Of a stretch of DNA of 64,000 bases, positions 45,333 to 54,800 are shown piece after piece. Source of the DNA: Rhodanobacter thiooxydans (GTDB lineage: Bacteria; Pseudomonadota; Gammaproteobacteria; Xanthomonadales; Rhodanobacteraceae); assembly GCF_030291135.1 (NCBI RefSeq), contig NZ_CP127409.1:3410001-3474000 (forward strand), read 5' to 3'. The position numbers were made by a program, and so were the translations under genes. Positions within the stretch are counted from its first letter, which is position 1, and every line of letters begins with the position of its first letter. The notes under the pieces were generated by a model. The model saw nothing but the letters and a program-made list of their open reading frames with translations. It ran no database searches and was not told the origin of the DNA.

Positions 45333-46337
45333 ATGACGACTCGCACGGCCACGCCCGAACCCGCCGATAGCCATCATTACTCGTGGGTGGCTTTCCTTCG
45401 CGATACCCTCGATTTCTTCGTTTGCGCCTTGAAGTACTACGAGGAGTTGTTGTCCTTGGAGGCCGCCGAAGTCGAGGCCGATCCGCACTTGAAGGCTTTT
45501 TTCACTGAAGAGATCCGGCAGGAGATTCGTTTCGATCGAGGTCGACGCGAAGTCACGCGCACCCGCCAGTGGCTCGAAGAAAGCTTGGCCAAGTCCACCG
45601 ACAAATTCGATTGCGACCTCAGTCTCGAACATGGAACGGTGCGCTACCTGAAGTCGGTCGGGCTGCTCTATCTAGGCTTCCTCAAGCAACGACGAAACGC
45701 GCTTTCGAGCAAACCCAATGTGACCACCCATCTCCTATCGGCATTGGATCGACAGATCACCTTGCGCGAAGAGCAGTTAGCCACTCAGGGGATCTTTGCC
45801 AGGGCCTCGGTGATGCGGCTCCTGGTTGAGCAGGAACAGTTGACCGCCGTCGAACAAGAAGGGGATAGGCCCCAGGATCAGTCCGTAACACACGCCCGAC
45901 GGCCGAAGCCGGTCATGATCGATTCCATCGAGATCCTCGATACCGAACTCAAACGGCGCTGCCTGGATCTGTTCAATCAATTCGAAGAATCCGGTCAGTC
46001 CGAACGACACGATACGGTTGTGACCGAGGCAACCCGCATTCTGGAGCATCGTCTGCGTACGTTGACCCGATCCACCGATGCCGCCACCGGCGCCGATCTG
46101 GCCGCCCGCGCCTTTGCGGGTGGGACGCCGGCGATCCGCGTCAGCGATATCCAGGGAGAGCAGGATGCGGTCCACCTGCTGTATCGAGGCGTGTTTGGCT
46201 TCATTCGGAACCAAGTGCACCACAAATTGCTGTCCGACCTGGCACCCGAACGTGTGGTGCAGATTCTGGGTCTGATCGACTATCTGCTGTACGTGGCGAA
46301 TACCGGCGTCCCATCGGAAGGTAAAGAAGTGTCATAA
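45333..46337 (+). CDS. HEPN-domain protein, Ymh/TIGR02391 family (possible defence RNase)
   Basis: 334 residues. The N-terminal 190 residues are mostly helical with no assigned domain. The C-terminal part, about residues 215-325, has the pattern of the TIGR02391 (Ymh) HEPN domain: LFNQFEESGQSERHDTVV, ATRILEHRLRTLTR, GADLAARAF, and IQGEQDAVHLLYRGVFGFIR followed by RNQVHH. The last fits the RNxxxH catalytic motif of HEPN ribonucleases. HEPN proteins of this family are found in abortive-infection and toxin systems. With the divergent XRE regulator it could be a small defence unit carried by the island. RNase activity is inferred. Confidence 0.75.
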   Translation: MTTRTATPEPADSHHYSWVAFLRDTLDFFVCALKYYEELLSLEAAEVEADPHLKAFFTEEIRQEIRFDRGRREVTRTRQWLEESLAKSTDKFDCDLSLEHGTVRYLKSVGLLYLGFLKQRRNALSSKPNVTTHLLSALDRQITLREEQLATQGIFARASVMRLLVEQEQLTAVEQEGDRPQDQSVTHARRPKPVMIDSIEILDTELKRRCLDLFNQFEESGQSERHDTVVTEATRILEHRLRTLTRSTDAATGADLAARAFAGGTPAIRVSDIQGEQDAVHLLYRGVFGFIRNQVHHKLLSDLAPERVVQILGLIDYLLYVANTGVPSEGKEVS

Positions 46338-46420
46338 CAATCGTGATGTGCTGCCTCATACGCGCGAGGCGCTGCCCAATTTGATCTATGCAATCTCTCA
46401 AGGACGAGTATCATTTGCCA

Positions 46421-48406
46421 ATGATAACGAATCGTATTCGCAGTATTTTACGCAGCTTTTCCATAGCCGCCCTTCTCCTGTTCGGCATGACTGCCTTTCC
46501 GGTCATGGCTCAGGACGCGATGACCTCGGTTCCGCAAACTTGGCAGATGCTCGACTACCTGGCGACCGATTACGCGGGGGCAGTGAAGGATGGCGCTGTG
46601 ATCAGTACCTCCGAGTACGCCGAGATGCGGGAGTTCACGGCGACGGCGCGATCCCGTATCGCCGCTCTGCAACCGACCGCGGCCACGCCTTTACTATTGA
46701 AGCAGGCCGATACGTTGGTGATCTCGGTCGAGGCCAAAGCGCCGCCCGCTCAGGTGGCGACACAAGCACATGCGTTGGCCGACGCGTTGCTGCAGGCGTA
46801 CCCCGTGCCGACCGCACCGGAACACGCTCCCGATCTGGCGCGCGGGGCTATGCTCTATCAAAACCAGTGCGCTGCCTGTCATGGCGTCACCGGACACGGT
46901 GACGGGCCCGCTGGCCTGCAACTGTCGCCCCGTCCGGTGAACTTCACCGATCAAACGCGGGCAGATCAACGCAGCGCGCTGTCGTTGTATGAGGTGATCA
47001 GCCAAGGCGTGGAAGGCACGCCGATGGCAAGCTACGCGCAGCAACTCTCTTCCGATGACCGTTGGGCGCTGGCGTACTACGTAGGTTCGCTGGCTTACGC
47101 CAAGGAAGCGGTCGCCGGTGCCGATACCTGGCAACATGACACCGCCGCGCGAGCGCAGATCGCCGACTTGAAGGAGCTGTCGCGTGCGCGTGTCGCGCAG
47201 CTGACACCCACCCTCGGTGCGGAGCGTGCCCGGACGATCGTGGGTTATGTGCGGGCTCACCCTGACGTCATCCAGCAGCAGGCCTTGGCGGGTATTCCTC
47301 TGGCGCGGGCGCGACTGGCGGCGAGCCTGACGGCTTACCGTGCTGGTGCGAAGACACAGGCCACCCAACTGGCGCTGTCGGCTTACCTCGATGGGGTGGA
47401 ACCGGTCGAACCGCAACTCAATGCGCGTGACGGCGCGTTGCGCGCCCAGCTCGAAACGGCGATGGGCGCTTATCGCAGCGCATTGTCGGGTAACACGCCC
47501 ATGGCGTCGGTGGTAAAACAGGCCGATGCTGTCGACGGTCTGTTGGTACGCGCGCAGGAAGTCACCGCCGATGCGGCGGGCGATGCGGCTGCCATCTTCT
47601 TGGGCGCCTTCACCATCCTGGTTCGCGAGGGTCTGGAAGCCCTGCTGGTCGTGGTCGCACTGCTCGCCTTCCTGCGCAAGGCCGCGCGACCCGAAGCGCT
47701 GCGCTACGTGCATGCCGGCTGGAGCCTCGCACTGGTCGCCGGCGGGATCACTTGGGCGATCGCCAGCTATGCGATTTCCATCAGCGGTGCCGGTCGTGAA
47801 TTGACCGAAGGGCTGTCGTCGCTGTTTGCGGCGTTCGTGCTGCTCGGGGTCGGTCTGTGGATGCACCAGAAGAGCATCGGCGGTCGCTGGCAGGCGTATC
47901 TGAAGGAAAAGATGGCGGCCGCGCTCAACCGACGTTCGGCGTGGTTCCTGTTTGGGCTGGCCTTCATCTCGGTGTACCGCGAGGTGTTCGAAAGCATCCT
48001 GTTCTACGCCGCACTGTGGAACGACGGCCAGGAAGTGTGGCTACTCGGCGGCATCGCCGCCGGTGCGGCAGTGCTGGGGCTGATCGCCTGGGTGCTGCTG
48101 CGCACCAGCCGGCGGCTGCCGATCGGCACATTCTTCTCCGCCAGTTCGGCGCTGATCGCTGTGCTCGCCATCGTGTTGACTGGCAAGGGTATCGCCGCCC
48201 TGCAGGAGGCCGGATGGGTCGCGGTGGGCGTCGCGCCGGTGCCGCATATCGAACTGCTGGGTATCTATCCGACCTGGCAATCCTTGCTGGCCCAGTTGAC
48301 GATTCTGGTGCTGCTGGCGGTCGGATTCGTGTTCAATATCCGTCGTGGCCGTCAACCATCGGCGTCGGCCACCACCACCAAGGAAGTTCTCCCCGATGCA
48401 GAGTGA
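46421..48406 (+). CDS. Cytochrome c-FTR1 permease fusion (PbrT-like metal uptake protein)
   Basis: 661 residues from the ATG at 46421, which gives a proper signal peptide (IAALLLFGMTAFPVMAQ); an ATG 11 codons upstream has no ribosome site. Residues 120-240 are a class I cytochrome c with QCAACHG (heme-binding CxxCH near 150-154) and the distal methionine in GTPMASYAQQL. The C-terminal half has seven membrane helices with two FTR1 iron-permease motifs, REGLEALLVV (about residue 402) and REVFESILF. FTR1 proteins move Fe or, as PbrT, Pb(II) into the cytoplasm. The CDF and PAP2 genes behind it match the partners of lead-resistance clusters. Metal specificity is inferred. Confidence 0.85.
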   Translation: MITNRIRSILRSFSIAALLLFGMTAFPVMAQDAMTSVPQTWQMLDYLATDYAGAVKDGAVISTSEYAEMREFTATARSRIAALQPTAATPLLLKQADTLVISVEAKAPPAQVATQAHALADALLQAYPVPTAPEHAPDLARGAMLYQNQCAACHGVTGHGDGPAGLQLSPRPVNFTDQTRADQRSALSLYEVISQGVEGTPMASYAQQLSSDDRWALAYYVGSLAYAKEAVAGADTWQHDTAARAQIADLKELSRARVAQLTPTLGAERARTIVGYVRAHPDVIQQQALAGIPLARARLAASLTAYRAGAKTQATQLALSAYLDGVEPVEPQLNARDGALRAQLETAMGAYRSALSGNTPMASVVKQADAVDGLLVRAQEVTADAAGDAAAIFLGAFTILVREGLEALLVVVALLAFLRKAARPEALRYVHAGWSLALVAGGITWAIASYAISISGAGRELTEGLSSLFAAFVLLGVGLWMHQKSIGGRWQAYLKEKMAAALNRRSAWFLFGLAFISVYREVFESILFYAALWNDGQEVWLLGGIAAGAAVLGLIAWVLLRTSRRLPIGTFFSASSALIAVLAIVLTGKGIAALQEAGWVAVGVAPVPHIELLGIYPTWQSLLAQLTILVLLAVGFVFNIRRGRQPSASATTTKEVLPDAE

Positions 48407-48418
48407 AGGCGATACGGC

Positions 48419-49042
48419 ATGAGTGAGTGTGGCTGCCATACGCAAGCGACCAACGAAGCGGAACGCCGGATCCTTCGCCTCGCCTTGGGACTTAATACCA
48501 CCATGTTCGTGGTCGGCATCGTCGTCGGTCTGATCGCCCAATCGATGGGATTGATCGCCGACTCGCTGGATATGCTGGCCGATGCGAGTGCCTACGGCAT
48601 CGCCCTGATGGCGTGGGCGCGCAGCGCGAGCTTCAAGGCCTCGGCGGCACAACTGAGCGGAACGCTGCTGTTGGTCTTGGGGCTGGGTGTCTTGCTCGGT
48701 GTCGCGTGGCGCCTTGTGGTGGGAAGCCATCCCGAGGGCGCATGGATGATGGGTATCGCCTTTGTGGCTCTCGTTGTCAACGCCACCGTGCTGCGATTGC
48801 TGGAACGCTTTCGTCATGGCGAGGTGCATTTGCGAGCGACCTGGCTGTTCACCCGGGTCGATGTCATCGCGAACCTGGCGGTAATCGTTTCCGGCGTACT
48901 GGTGCTCCTTTTGCACAGCGCCGTGCCTGATCTGGTGATCGGTGCGGCCATCGCGTGCTACGTGCTGAAGGAGGCGCTGGGCATTCTGCGCGAAGCAAAG
49001 GAAGCGCGGGTTGCAGCCCGCGAATCGATTGTCAAACCATGA
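48419..49042 (+). CDS. Half-size cation transporter (CDF membrane domain only)
   Basis: 207 residues with six membrane helices and no cytoplasmic C-terminal domain. SMGLIADSLDMLADASAYGI holds the DxxxD metal site of helix II; a second acidic/polar pair is in TRVDVIANLAVIVSG of helix V. The N-terminus MSECGCHTQ offers cysteines and histidine for metal binding. Such 200-residue CDF-like proteins accompany lead- and mercury-type resistance genes. It starts 12 bases after the permease stop, and its stop overlaps the next start (ATGA). Confidence 0.85.
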   Translation: MSECGCHTQATNEAERRILRLALGLNTTMFVVGIVVGLIAQSMGLIADSLDMLADASAYGIALMAWARSASFKASAAQLSGTLLLVLGLGVLLGVAWRLVVGSHPEGAWMMGIAFVALVVNATVLRLLERFRHGEVHLRATWLFTRVDVIANLAVIVSGVLVLLLHSAVPDLVIGAAIACYVLKEALGILREAKEARVAARESIVKP

Positions 49043-49608
49043 CCTCTCCGGTGTTAGGTCTTGGCTCGGTGCTGTATGCCGTTGACCTTCGACTGTTCCA
49101 CGCCATCCATCCGTCCATACCGCCGTCGCCCGCGATGCTGCATCTGGCGCGAGGTCTGGCCGATGGGCCGCTGATCCTGACCGCCACTCTCCTTGGGACG
49201 ATGCTGATGTTTCCTCGGTGGTCGATGCGCTCGATCGCCCTGAAGGCGGTGGCTGTCGCTGCGGCGGCACTACTCCTAAACCTGGTCATTGGCGCCGTCT
49301 GGGATCGAGCGCGCCCCTTCGTGGCCGGTGTCGGCCAAGCATGGATTTTCCATGCGGCGACCGGCAGCTTTCCCAGCGACCATCTAACCGTGCAGTGGGT
49401 GGTGGCCGGCATACTGCTGCTGAATCAACGCAGCCGAGTTTGGGGCATCGGGATCGCACTGCTTGGTCTGCCCATGGCATGGGCACGCATCTACCTGGGC
49501 GTGCATTATCCCGGCGATATGCTGGGAGCCCTCGCGATGGGTGGGCTGGTCATGCTGAGTGGCTGGGCTGTGGTTGCGAGCCAGCCCCACGCCGTCCAAC
49601 GGCGGTGA
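49039..49608 (+). CDS. PAP2-family phosphatase (BcrC/PbrB-like)
   Basis: 189 residues, about five membrane helices. The PAP2 signature is spread as WDRARPFV (KxxxxxxRP-like), GSFPSDHLTVQW (PSGH-like with S and H) and WARIYLGVHYPGDMLGAL (SRxxxxxHxxxD-like). It removes a phosphate from undecaprenyl pyrophosphate or related lipids. In lead-resistance operons such a phosphatase supplies periplasmic phosphate that precipitates exported Pb(II). The ATGA overlap with the CDF gene and the permease upstream make that plausible here. Confidence 0.85.
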   Translation: MTSPVLGLGSVLYAVDLRLFHAIHPSIPPSPAMLHLARGLADGPLILTATLLGTMLMFPRWSMRSIALKAVAVAAAALLLNLVIGAVWDRARPFVAGVGQAWIFHAATGSFPSDHLTVQWVVAGILLLNQRSRVWGIGIALLGLPMAWARIYLGVHYPGDMLGALAMGGLVMLSGWAVVASQPHAVQRR

Positions 49609-49821
49609 CCACGTAGCTGCGCATACTGTCGCTGCCTTCCACCGTGGCCAGCGGCGCCTGCGGCGCACGCGATCGCCCAGGTTCACCGGCATCGCAAGCA
49701 CAATGACGTGCGCAGGCTTGAGACAGGACGGCGGTTCCCGTCGCAGCCACGCCACGCCGACGGGGAGTCGTCGCGTGGAAGCGGCACCGGGCGCGCGGTT
49801 TGGCAAAGCGACTGTGTGAGG
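49609..49821. other. Gap between the PAP2 gene and czcD without recognised gene
   Basis: 213 GC-rich bases between two convergent gene ends. Open frames exist on both strands but have no ribosome site or family pattern. The opposite-strand reading has a weak coding look (MRSYVVTAV) and may be a remnant, which I cannot support. Confidence 0.4.
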
Positions 49822-50730
49822 TCAAACCTTTTGCGGCTCCTCGCACCCCAGCCCGCACGACGTTGTTTCGACCTGCAGCGTCACGTGATGGATGTCGAAG
49901 CGCGCTTCCAGCATCTGCGCCAGCCGGAGCCGCAGAGCCTCCGCGTCTGATGCGTCGCCATCCATGATCACATGCGCCGCCATCGCCGAACGCGTGCTGC
50001 TGAGCGCCCATACGTGCACATCGTGCAGCGCAGCCACGCCCGGAGTGGCCAGCATTTCGGCGCGGACCCGTTCGGTATCGACGTCACGAGGCGCCCCCTC
50101 CATCAGGACATTCCCTGCCTCTCGCAGCAGGATCCATGTTCGCGGCAATACCCACAGACCAATCAACACGGCGATGATGGGATCGGCGATGTAGAAGCCG
50201 GTGAACTTGATGATCAACGCACCGATGATTACGCCAACCGAACCGAGCATGTCGGCCCAAACTTCCAGATACGCACCTTTCACATTGAGGCTTTCACCGC
50301 TGCCGGCATTGAGCAATCGCATCGAGATGAGGTTGATCACCAGCCCCAGCACCGCGATCACCAGCATGCCGGTGGAGGCCACCGACGGCGGTTCGCTGAA
50401 GCGCCGCACCGCCTCCCACAAGATGTAGCCGGCGACGAGGAACAACAGGCCACCGTTGACGAGTGCGCCGATGGCTTCCATGCGCGCGTAACCATAGGTG
50501 CGTTTCGCATCGGGGGGACGTCGTGCCAGGCGCACGGCGGTCAGCGAGATCGTCAGCGCGATCACATCGGTCGCCATGTGTGCCGCGTCCGACAGCAAGG
50601 CCAAGCTGTTGATAAGCAGACCGCCGATAATCTCGGCGACAAGGAACATACTGGTCAGGCCGAGTGCCCACCACAGGGGCGTCTCGTGCTTGACCCCCGT
50701 ACCCACGTGATTGTGCCCGGTACTCATCAT
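49822..50730 (-). CDS. czcD: Cation diffusion facilitator, CzcD/ZitB type
   Basis: 302 residues. Histidine-bearing N-terminus MMSTGHNHVGTGVKHE, six membrane helices with LALLSDAAHMATDVIAL (HxxxD metal site) and LEVWADMLGSVGVIIGA, and the cytoplasmic metal-sensing domain ending in EARFDIHHVTLQVET and a CGLGC pair. It exports Zn(II), Cd(II) or Co(II) to the periplasm in exchange for protons, feeding the RND pump encoded upstream in the same direction. Two adjacent ATGs exist; the second (50727) has better spacing to GGAG. The start overlaps the stop of the preceding gene. Confidence 0.93.
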   Translation of the reverse strand: MMSTGHNHVGTGVKHETPLWWALGLTSMFLVAEIIGGLLINSLALLSDAAHMATDVIALTISLTAVRLARRPPDAKRTYGYARMEAIGALVNGGLLFLVAGYILWEAVRRFSEPPSVASTGMLVIAVLGLVINLISMRLLNAGSGESLNVKGAYLEVWADMLGSVGVIIGALIIKFTGFYIADPIIAVLIGLWVLPRTWILLREAGNVLMEGAPRDVDTERVRAEMLATPGVAALHDVHVWALSSTRSAMAAHVIMDGDASDAEALRLRLAQMLEARFDIHHVTLQVETTSCGLGCEEPQKV

Positions 50731-51347
50731 CTGTCTCCGTTCGCGTAGCTGCACCACGCCATGCGGAACACCCGCCATGCCGAGCGCAGAAACATCAGCA
50801 ACAACGCTGACGCAACCAGCAGATCGGGCCATCCTGCGCTGAACAGGCCGACGCCAGCGGCGGCGGCCAGCACGGCGATACCTTCGAACACGTCATTGCG
50901 CGAGCACTCCCACGCCGAAGCCATATTGACGTCGCCTTTGCGGTAAGGCAGCAGCAGGCGCAGACATGCGACATTGGCGGCCAGGTTCAGCAAGGCGGCG
51001 ATTCCGATCGCCTCGAAGATCGGCACGCCCGGATGCAGGAGACGCCAGCCAATCTGGATGGCGACCGCGATCGCAGCGCCGAGAATCAACGCGCCCTTGA
51101 ACAGCGCCACCCGGGCTTTCGCGTGACCACTGGCACCAATAACCGCAAGACTCAAGAGGTAGGTGAGCGCATCGCCCAGATTGTCCAACCCGCCGGACAG
51201 CAGCGACGACGAACCGCTGTAGATCGCCGCGGCCAGCATCATCGTGAAGGTAGCGAGGTTGATCGCCAGAACGCTCATCAATACTCGACGCTGCCGCGCC
51301 TGCAATGCCGCAATATCGATGGTGGTGGCACAACACGTATCAGTCAT
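50727..51347 (-). CDS. Half-size CDF-like cation transporter
   Basis: 206 residues with six membrane helices and no C-terminal domain, beginning MTDTCCATTIDIAALQAR. SGSSSLLSGGLDNLGDALTY carries DxxxD in helix II and SAWECSRNDVFEGIAVL a helix V acidic pattern. It is a second member of the same short group as the protein at 48419-49042 but clearly divergent from it. It overlaps the czcD start and shares its direction, so it belongs to the metal-efflux transcript. Its substrate is unknown. Confidence 0.82.
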   Translation of the reverse strand: MTDTCCATTIDIAALQARQRRVLMSVLAINLATFTMMLAAAIYSGSSSLLSGGLDNLGDALTYLLSLAVIGASGHAKARVALFKGALILGAAIAVAIQIGWRLLHPGVPIFEAIGIAALLNLAANVACLRLLLPYRKGDVNMASAWECSRNDVFEGIAVLAAAAGVGLFSAGWPDLLVASALLLMFLRSAWRVFRMAWCSYANGDR

Positions 51348-51480
51348 GAGCCGGTAACCCGATGGCTTGTATGCATGCTTCAGGCATTGGAATCCCTCAT
51401 TGCGGCGGCAACTCTACGCGGCCGCCGCCGTGTTATGAAATGACACCGATGCAGCGGCGGGAGTGCTCCCGCCGCCACGA

Positions 51481-51810
51481 TCAGTCGTTGTCCACACGCC
51501 CGTCGATCGGCCATGCCCGATCCACCGTGCTCTGGTACACCCAGCCGGCGACCGTCTGACCGGTTCGTCCGTGCAGGCGGATCAGTTGCACGGCGCGTTC
51601 GGCCTGATCGTCCTCGCAGAACACTTCAAGCTTGATCTGCCTGGTCACCCGTTCGCCCAGTTCCATCGAATAGATCTGTTCTTGGCCGCTGAGCGCGGTC
51701 AGCAGACCTTTGACGTCGCTCACCGATAGGTAACGAAACCCGGCTTCTTCCAGCGCATGGATGACGTCGACCACACGGCCGCGGTGGATAAATGCCTTTA
51801 CTTCTTTCAT
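51481..51810 (-). CDS. P-II-like protein associated with the RND efflux pump
   Basis: 109 residues with a P-II/GlnB-type ferredoxin-like pattern: MKEVKAFIHRGRVVDVIHAL at the N-terminus, KGLLTAL in the T-loop position and the C-terminal VFCEDDQAERAVQLIRLHGRTG. The uridylylation tyrosine environment of GlnB is not conserved, so it is not a nitrogen sensor. Such proteins occur next to CzcA/CusA-type pumps and probably regulate or bind metal. The ATG overlaps the czcA stop (ATGA), showing translational coupling to the pump. Confidence 0.82.
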   Translation of the reverse strand: MKEVKAFIHRGRVVDVIHALEEAGFRYLSVSDVKGLLTALSGQEQIYSMELGERVTRQIKLEVFCEDDQAERAVQLIRLHGRTGQTVAGWVYQSTVDRAWPIDGRVDND

Positions 51811-54800
51811 GGGGCGGTCTCCTTGGCGAGGCGCCGGGCGGCGCGTTCTTCGATCCAGTCGTAGAGCACCGGCAACAGCACCAGAGTCAGCAACGTCGAG
51901 GTGATCAGCCCGCCGACCACCACGGTGGCGAGTGGACGCTGGGTTTCGGCACCGACACCACTGGAGAGCAGCATCGGCACCAGGCCCAGGATGGCCACGC
52001 TCGCCGTCATCATCACTGGGCGCATGCGCAACGCCGTGCCGCGGATCACCGCCTCCCGCACGGGCAAGCCTTTCTCGCGTTGCTCGTTCAAGAAGCTCAC
52101 CAACACGATGCCGTTCAACATCGCCACGCCGAACACCGCGATAAACCCGATCGCCGAAGGCACCGACAGGTACTGCCCGGTGATCGCCAGGCCGACGATG
52201 CCGCCGATGGTGGCGAATGGCACGTTGGCCAGGATCAGCGCGGCGTACTTCACCGAGTTGAACGCGGTGTAGAGCAAGACGAAGATGAAGAAGATCGTTG
52301 CCGGCACGATCAACGACAACCGCTTCAACGCCCGCTGCTGGTTCTCGAACGCGCCGCCCCATTCGCTGTAGTAACCGGTCGGCAGCTTCACCTGTTGCGC
52401 GATGGCCGCATTGGCGTCCTTGACGAAGCCGTCGATGTCACGACCGCGCACGTCCATCTGGATCACCGCATAGCGCTGCAACTGCTCGCGGCGAATGAAC
52501 GAGTAGCCTTCCGCATCGCTGACCTCGGCCACCTGCGACAACTGCACCAGCGCGCCGCTGGCCGTACGGATCGGAATACGCTGGATCGCCGGCAAGGACG
52601 CCTTGTCCGCATCGTTCAGTCGCACCGCGATGTCGAAGCGTTTCACCCCGTCGAGCAGCGTGGTCACCGGCTCGCCACCGATGCCATTCTTCACCACCGT
52701 CAGCACGTCGTCGGCGTTCAAGCCATAACGAGCCAGCGCATCGCGATCCACCTTGATGCGGATTTGCGGCTTGCCGATGTTCGCCTCCAGCGCCAGATCC
52801 GCGACGCCCGGCACGCCGGCCAAGGCGTTCTTGACGCGACCGCTCAGGCGATCCAGCTCGCCCAGATCGTCGCCGTAGATCTTCAATGCCAAGGTGGCGC
52901 GCACACCCGAGATCAATTCCTCGATGCGCATCTGGATCGGCTGGGTGTAGCTCACCACCGCGGTCGGCAAGGCTGCCGACAGTTCCTTCTGCATGGCCTC
53001 CTCGATGCTCTCCAGCGTTTCGCCCTTGCGCCATTGATCCTTGGGCTTCAGCGGTGTGTACACCTCCATGTAGTTCACGTCGGCGGTTTCGCCTTTCTCG
53101 GCGCGACCGATCATTGCCAGCGTGGTCTCGACCTCGGGAAACTTCTGTTTGACCAGCGTCGACACCTGTTTGGAGATGGCGATGGATTCATCCAGCGACG
53201 CCGACGGGATCGAGGTGATGCGCCACATGATGGCGCCTTCTTTCAGGTTGGGCATGAACTCCTTGCCGAGGAACGGGAACAGCGCAAGGCTGCCGATCAA
53301 GGCACCGGCGGCGATGCCCAGCACCAGCTTGCGCCGCGCCAGCGCCCAGGCGAGCACCGTGGCGTAATGGCGTTTCAGGAACGCCACCAGCCAGGTGTCC
53401 TTCTCCACCTTCGGTTTCAACACCAGCGCGGCGAGCACCGGGATCAGCGTCAACGCCAGAATCAGGGAGCCGGCCATCGCGAAGCTGATGTTGAACGCCA
53501 TCGGCTTGAACATCTTGCCTTCCAGCCCTTGCAGACTGAACAGCGGCAGGAACACCACAATGATGATCAGAATCGCGAACGCCATCGGGTTGGCCACCTC
53601 GCGAGCCGCGGCCAGCACGGCAGCCGTGCGATCCACCGGTTCGCCATGCGCCCTGCGCTCGGCCATGATGCGGTAGGCGTTTTCCACCATCACCACCGCC
53701 CCATCCACCATCATGCCGATACCGATCGCCAGGCCCGCCAGTGACATCAGGTTGGCCGACAGCCCGACCTGATTCATGCAGATGAAGGCAATCAGCATCG
53801 CCAACGGCAACGCCACGACGACAACCAGCGCGCTGCGGAACTCGCCCAGAAACAGGAACAGCACCAGCGCCACCAGGATCGAACCTTCCACCAGCGCACG
53901 CACGGCGGTGCCCACCGCCGCGTTAACCAGTTCGGTGCGCTCGTACACCGGTTTCACGACCACGCCCGGCGGCAAGGATTGCTTCACCGTATCGAGCTTG
54001 GCCTTGACCGCATCGACCACGCTCTTGGCGTTCTCACCGATGCGAGCCAGCGCCTGGCCCATCACCACTTCCTTGCCATCGCGGGTGACTGCACCGGTGC
54101 GTGGCGCACCCGCTTCGGTGATGGTGGCAACGTCACGCACGTACACCGGCGTGCCGTCGTCGGTCTTCAGCACAATGTTGCCCAGGTCTTTCGCGTTCTG
54201 GACCAGGCCCAACCCGCGCACCAGATATTGCTCGCGGCCGACGTCGACAAAGTTGCCGCCGACCTGCGCGTTGTTCGCCTGCAGCGCCTCGATCACCTCC
54301 TTGAAGCCGAGCTTGTGCGCAATCAGCTTCATCGGGTCGATACGCACCTGGAACTGCTTTTCCTGCCCGCCCCACGAGGTGACGTCATCGACGCCAGGGG
54401 CGGTACGCAGGATCAGGCGGATGGTCCAGTCCTGCAGCGTGCGCAGATCCATGTCGTTCGGTGCCGTGCCGGCTGTGGCACCCTTGAGCTTGTCGTCAGC
54501 ACGCTCGACCGTGTACCAGAACACCTGGCCAAGGCCGGAGGTGTTCGGTCCCATCTCGGGCTTGCCGTAACCGGCCGGCAGGCGATCGCCGACTTGCTGC
54601 AACCGTTCGTTGACCAGCTGACGGGCGAAATAGATATCCATGCTGTCGTCGAAGTACACCGACACGTAGGACAAGCCGAACAGGCTCACCGAGCGGATAT
54701 GTTCCACCTTGGGCAAGCCGGCCAACGCCGACTCCACCGGGGTGGTGAGCAGTTGTTCCACGTCCTCCGCCGCAAGCCCCGAGGCTTCGGTATAGACATT

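Noticed and set aside
45151..45336. 61-codon frame between the XRE and HEPN genes
   Set aside because: No ribosome site, no pattern, and it overlaps the likely shared promoter region.
38039..46337. Prophage
   Set aside because: No capsid, portal, terminase, tail or lysis gene is present; only recombinases, a regulator and a HEPN protein.
46410..46445. Fur box over the start of the FTR1 permease gene
   Set aside because: Only the left half AATGATAA fits the Fur consensus; the right half does not, so no regulatory feature was called.
51792..53744. 650-codon plus-strand frame opposite czcA
   Set aside because: Antisense of a complete RND pump gene; His/Gln/Arg-rich product without family pattern.
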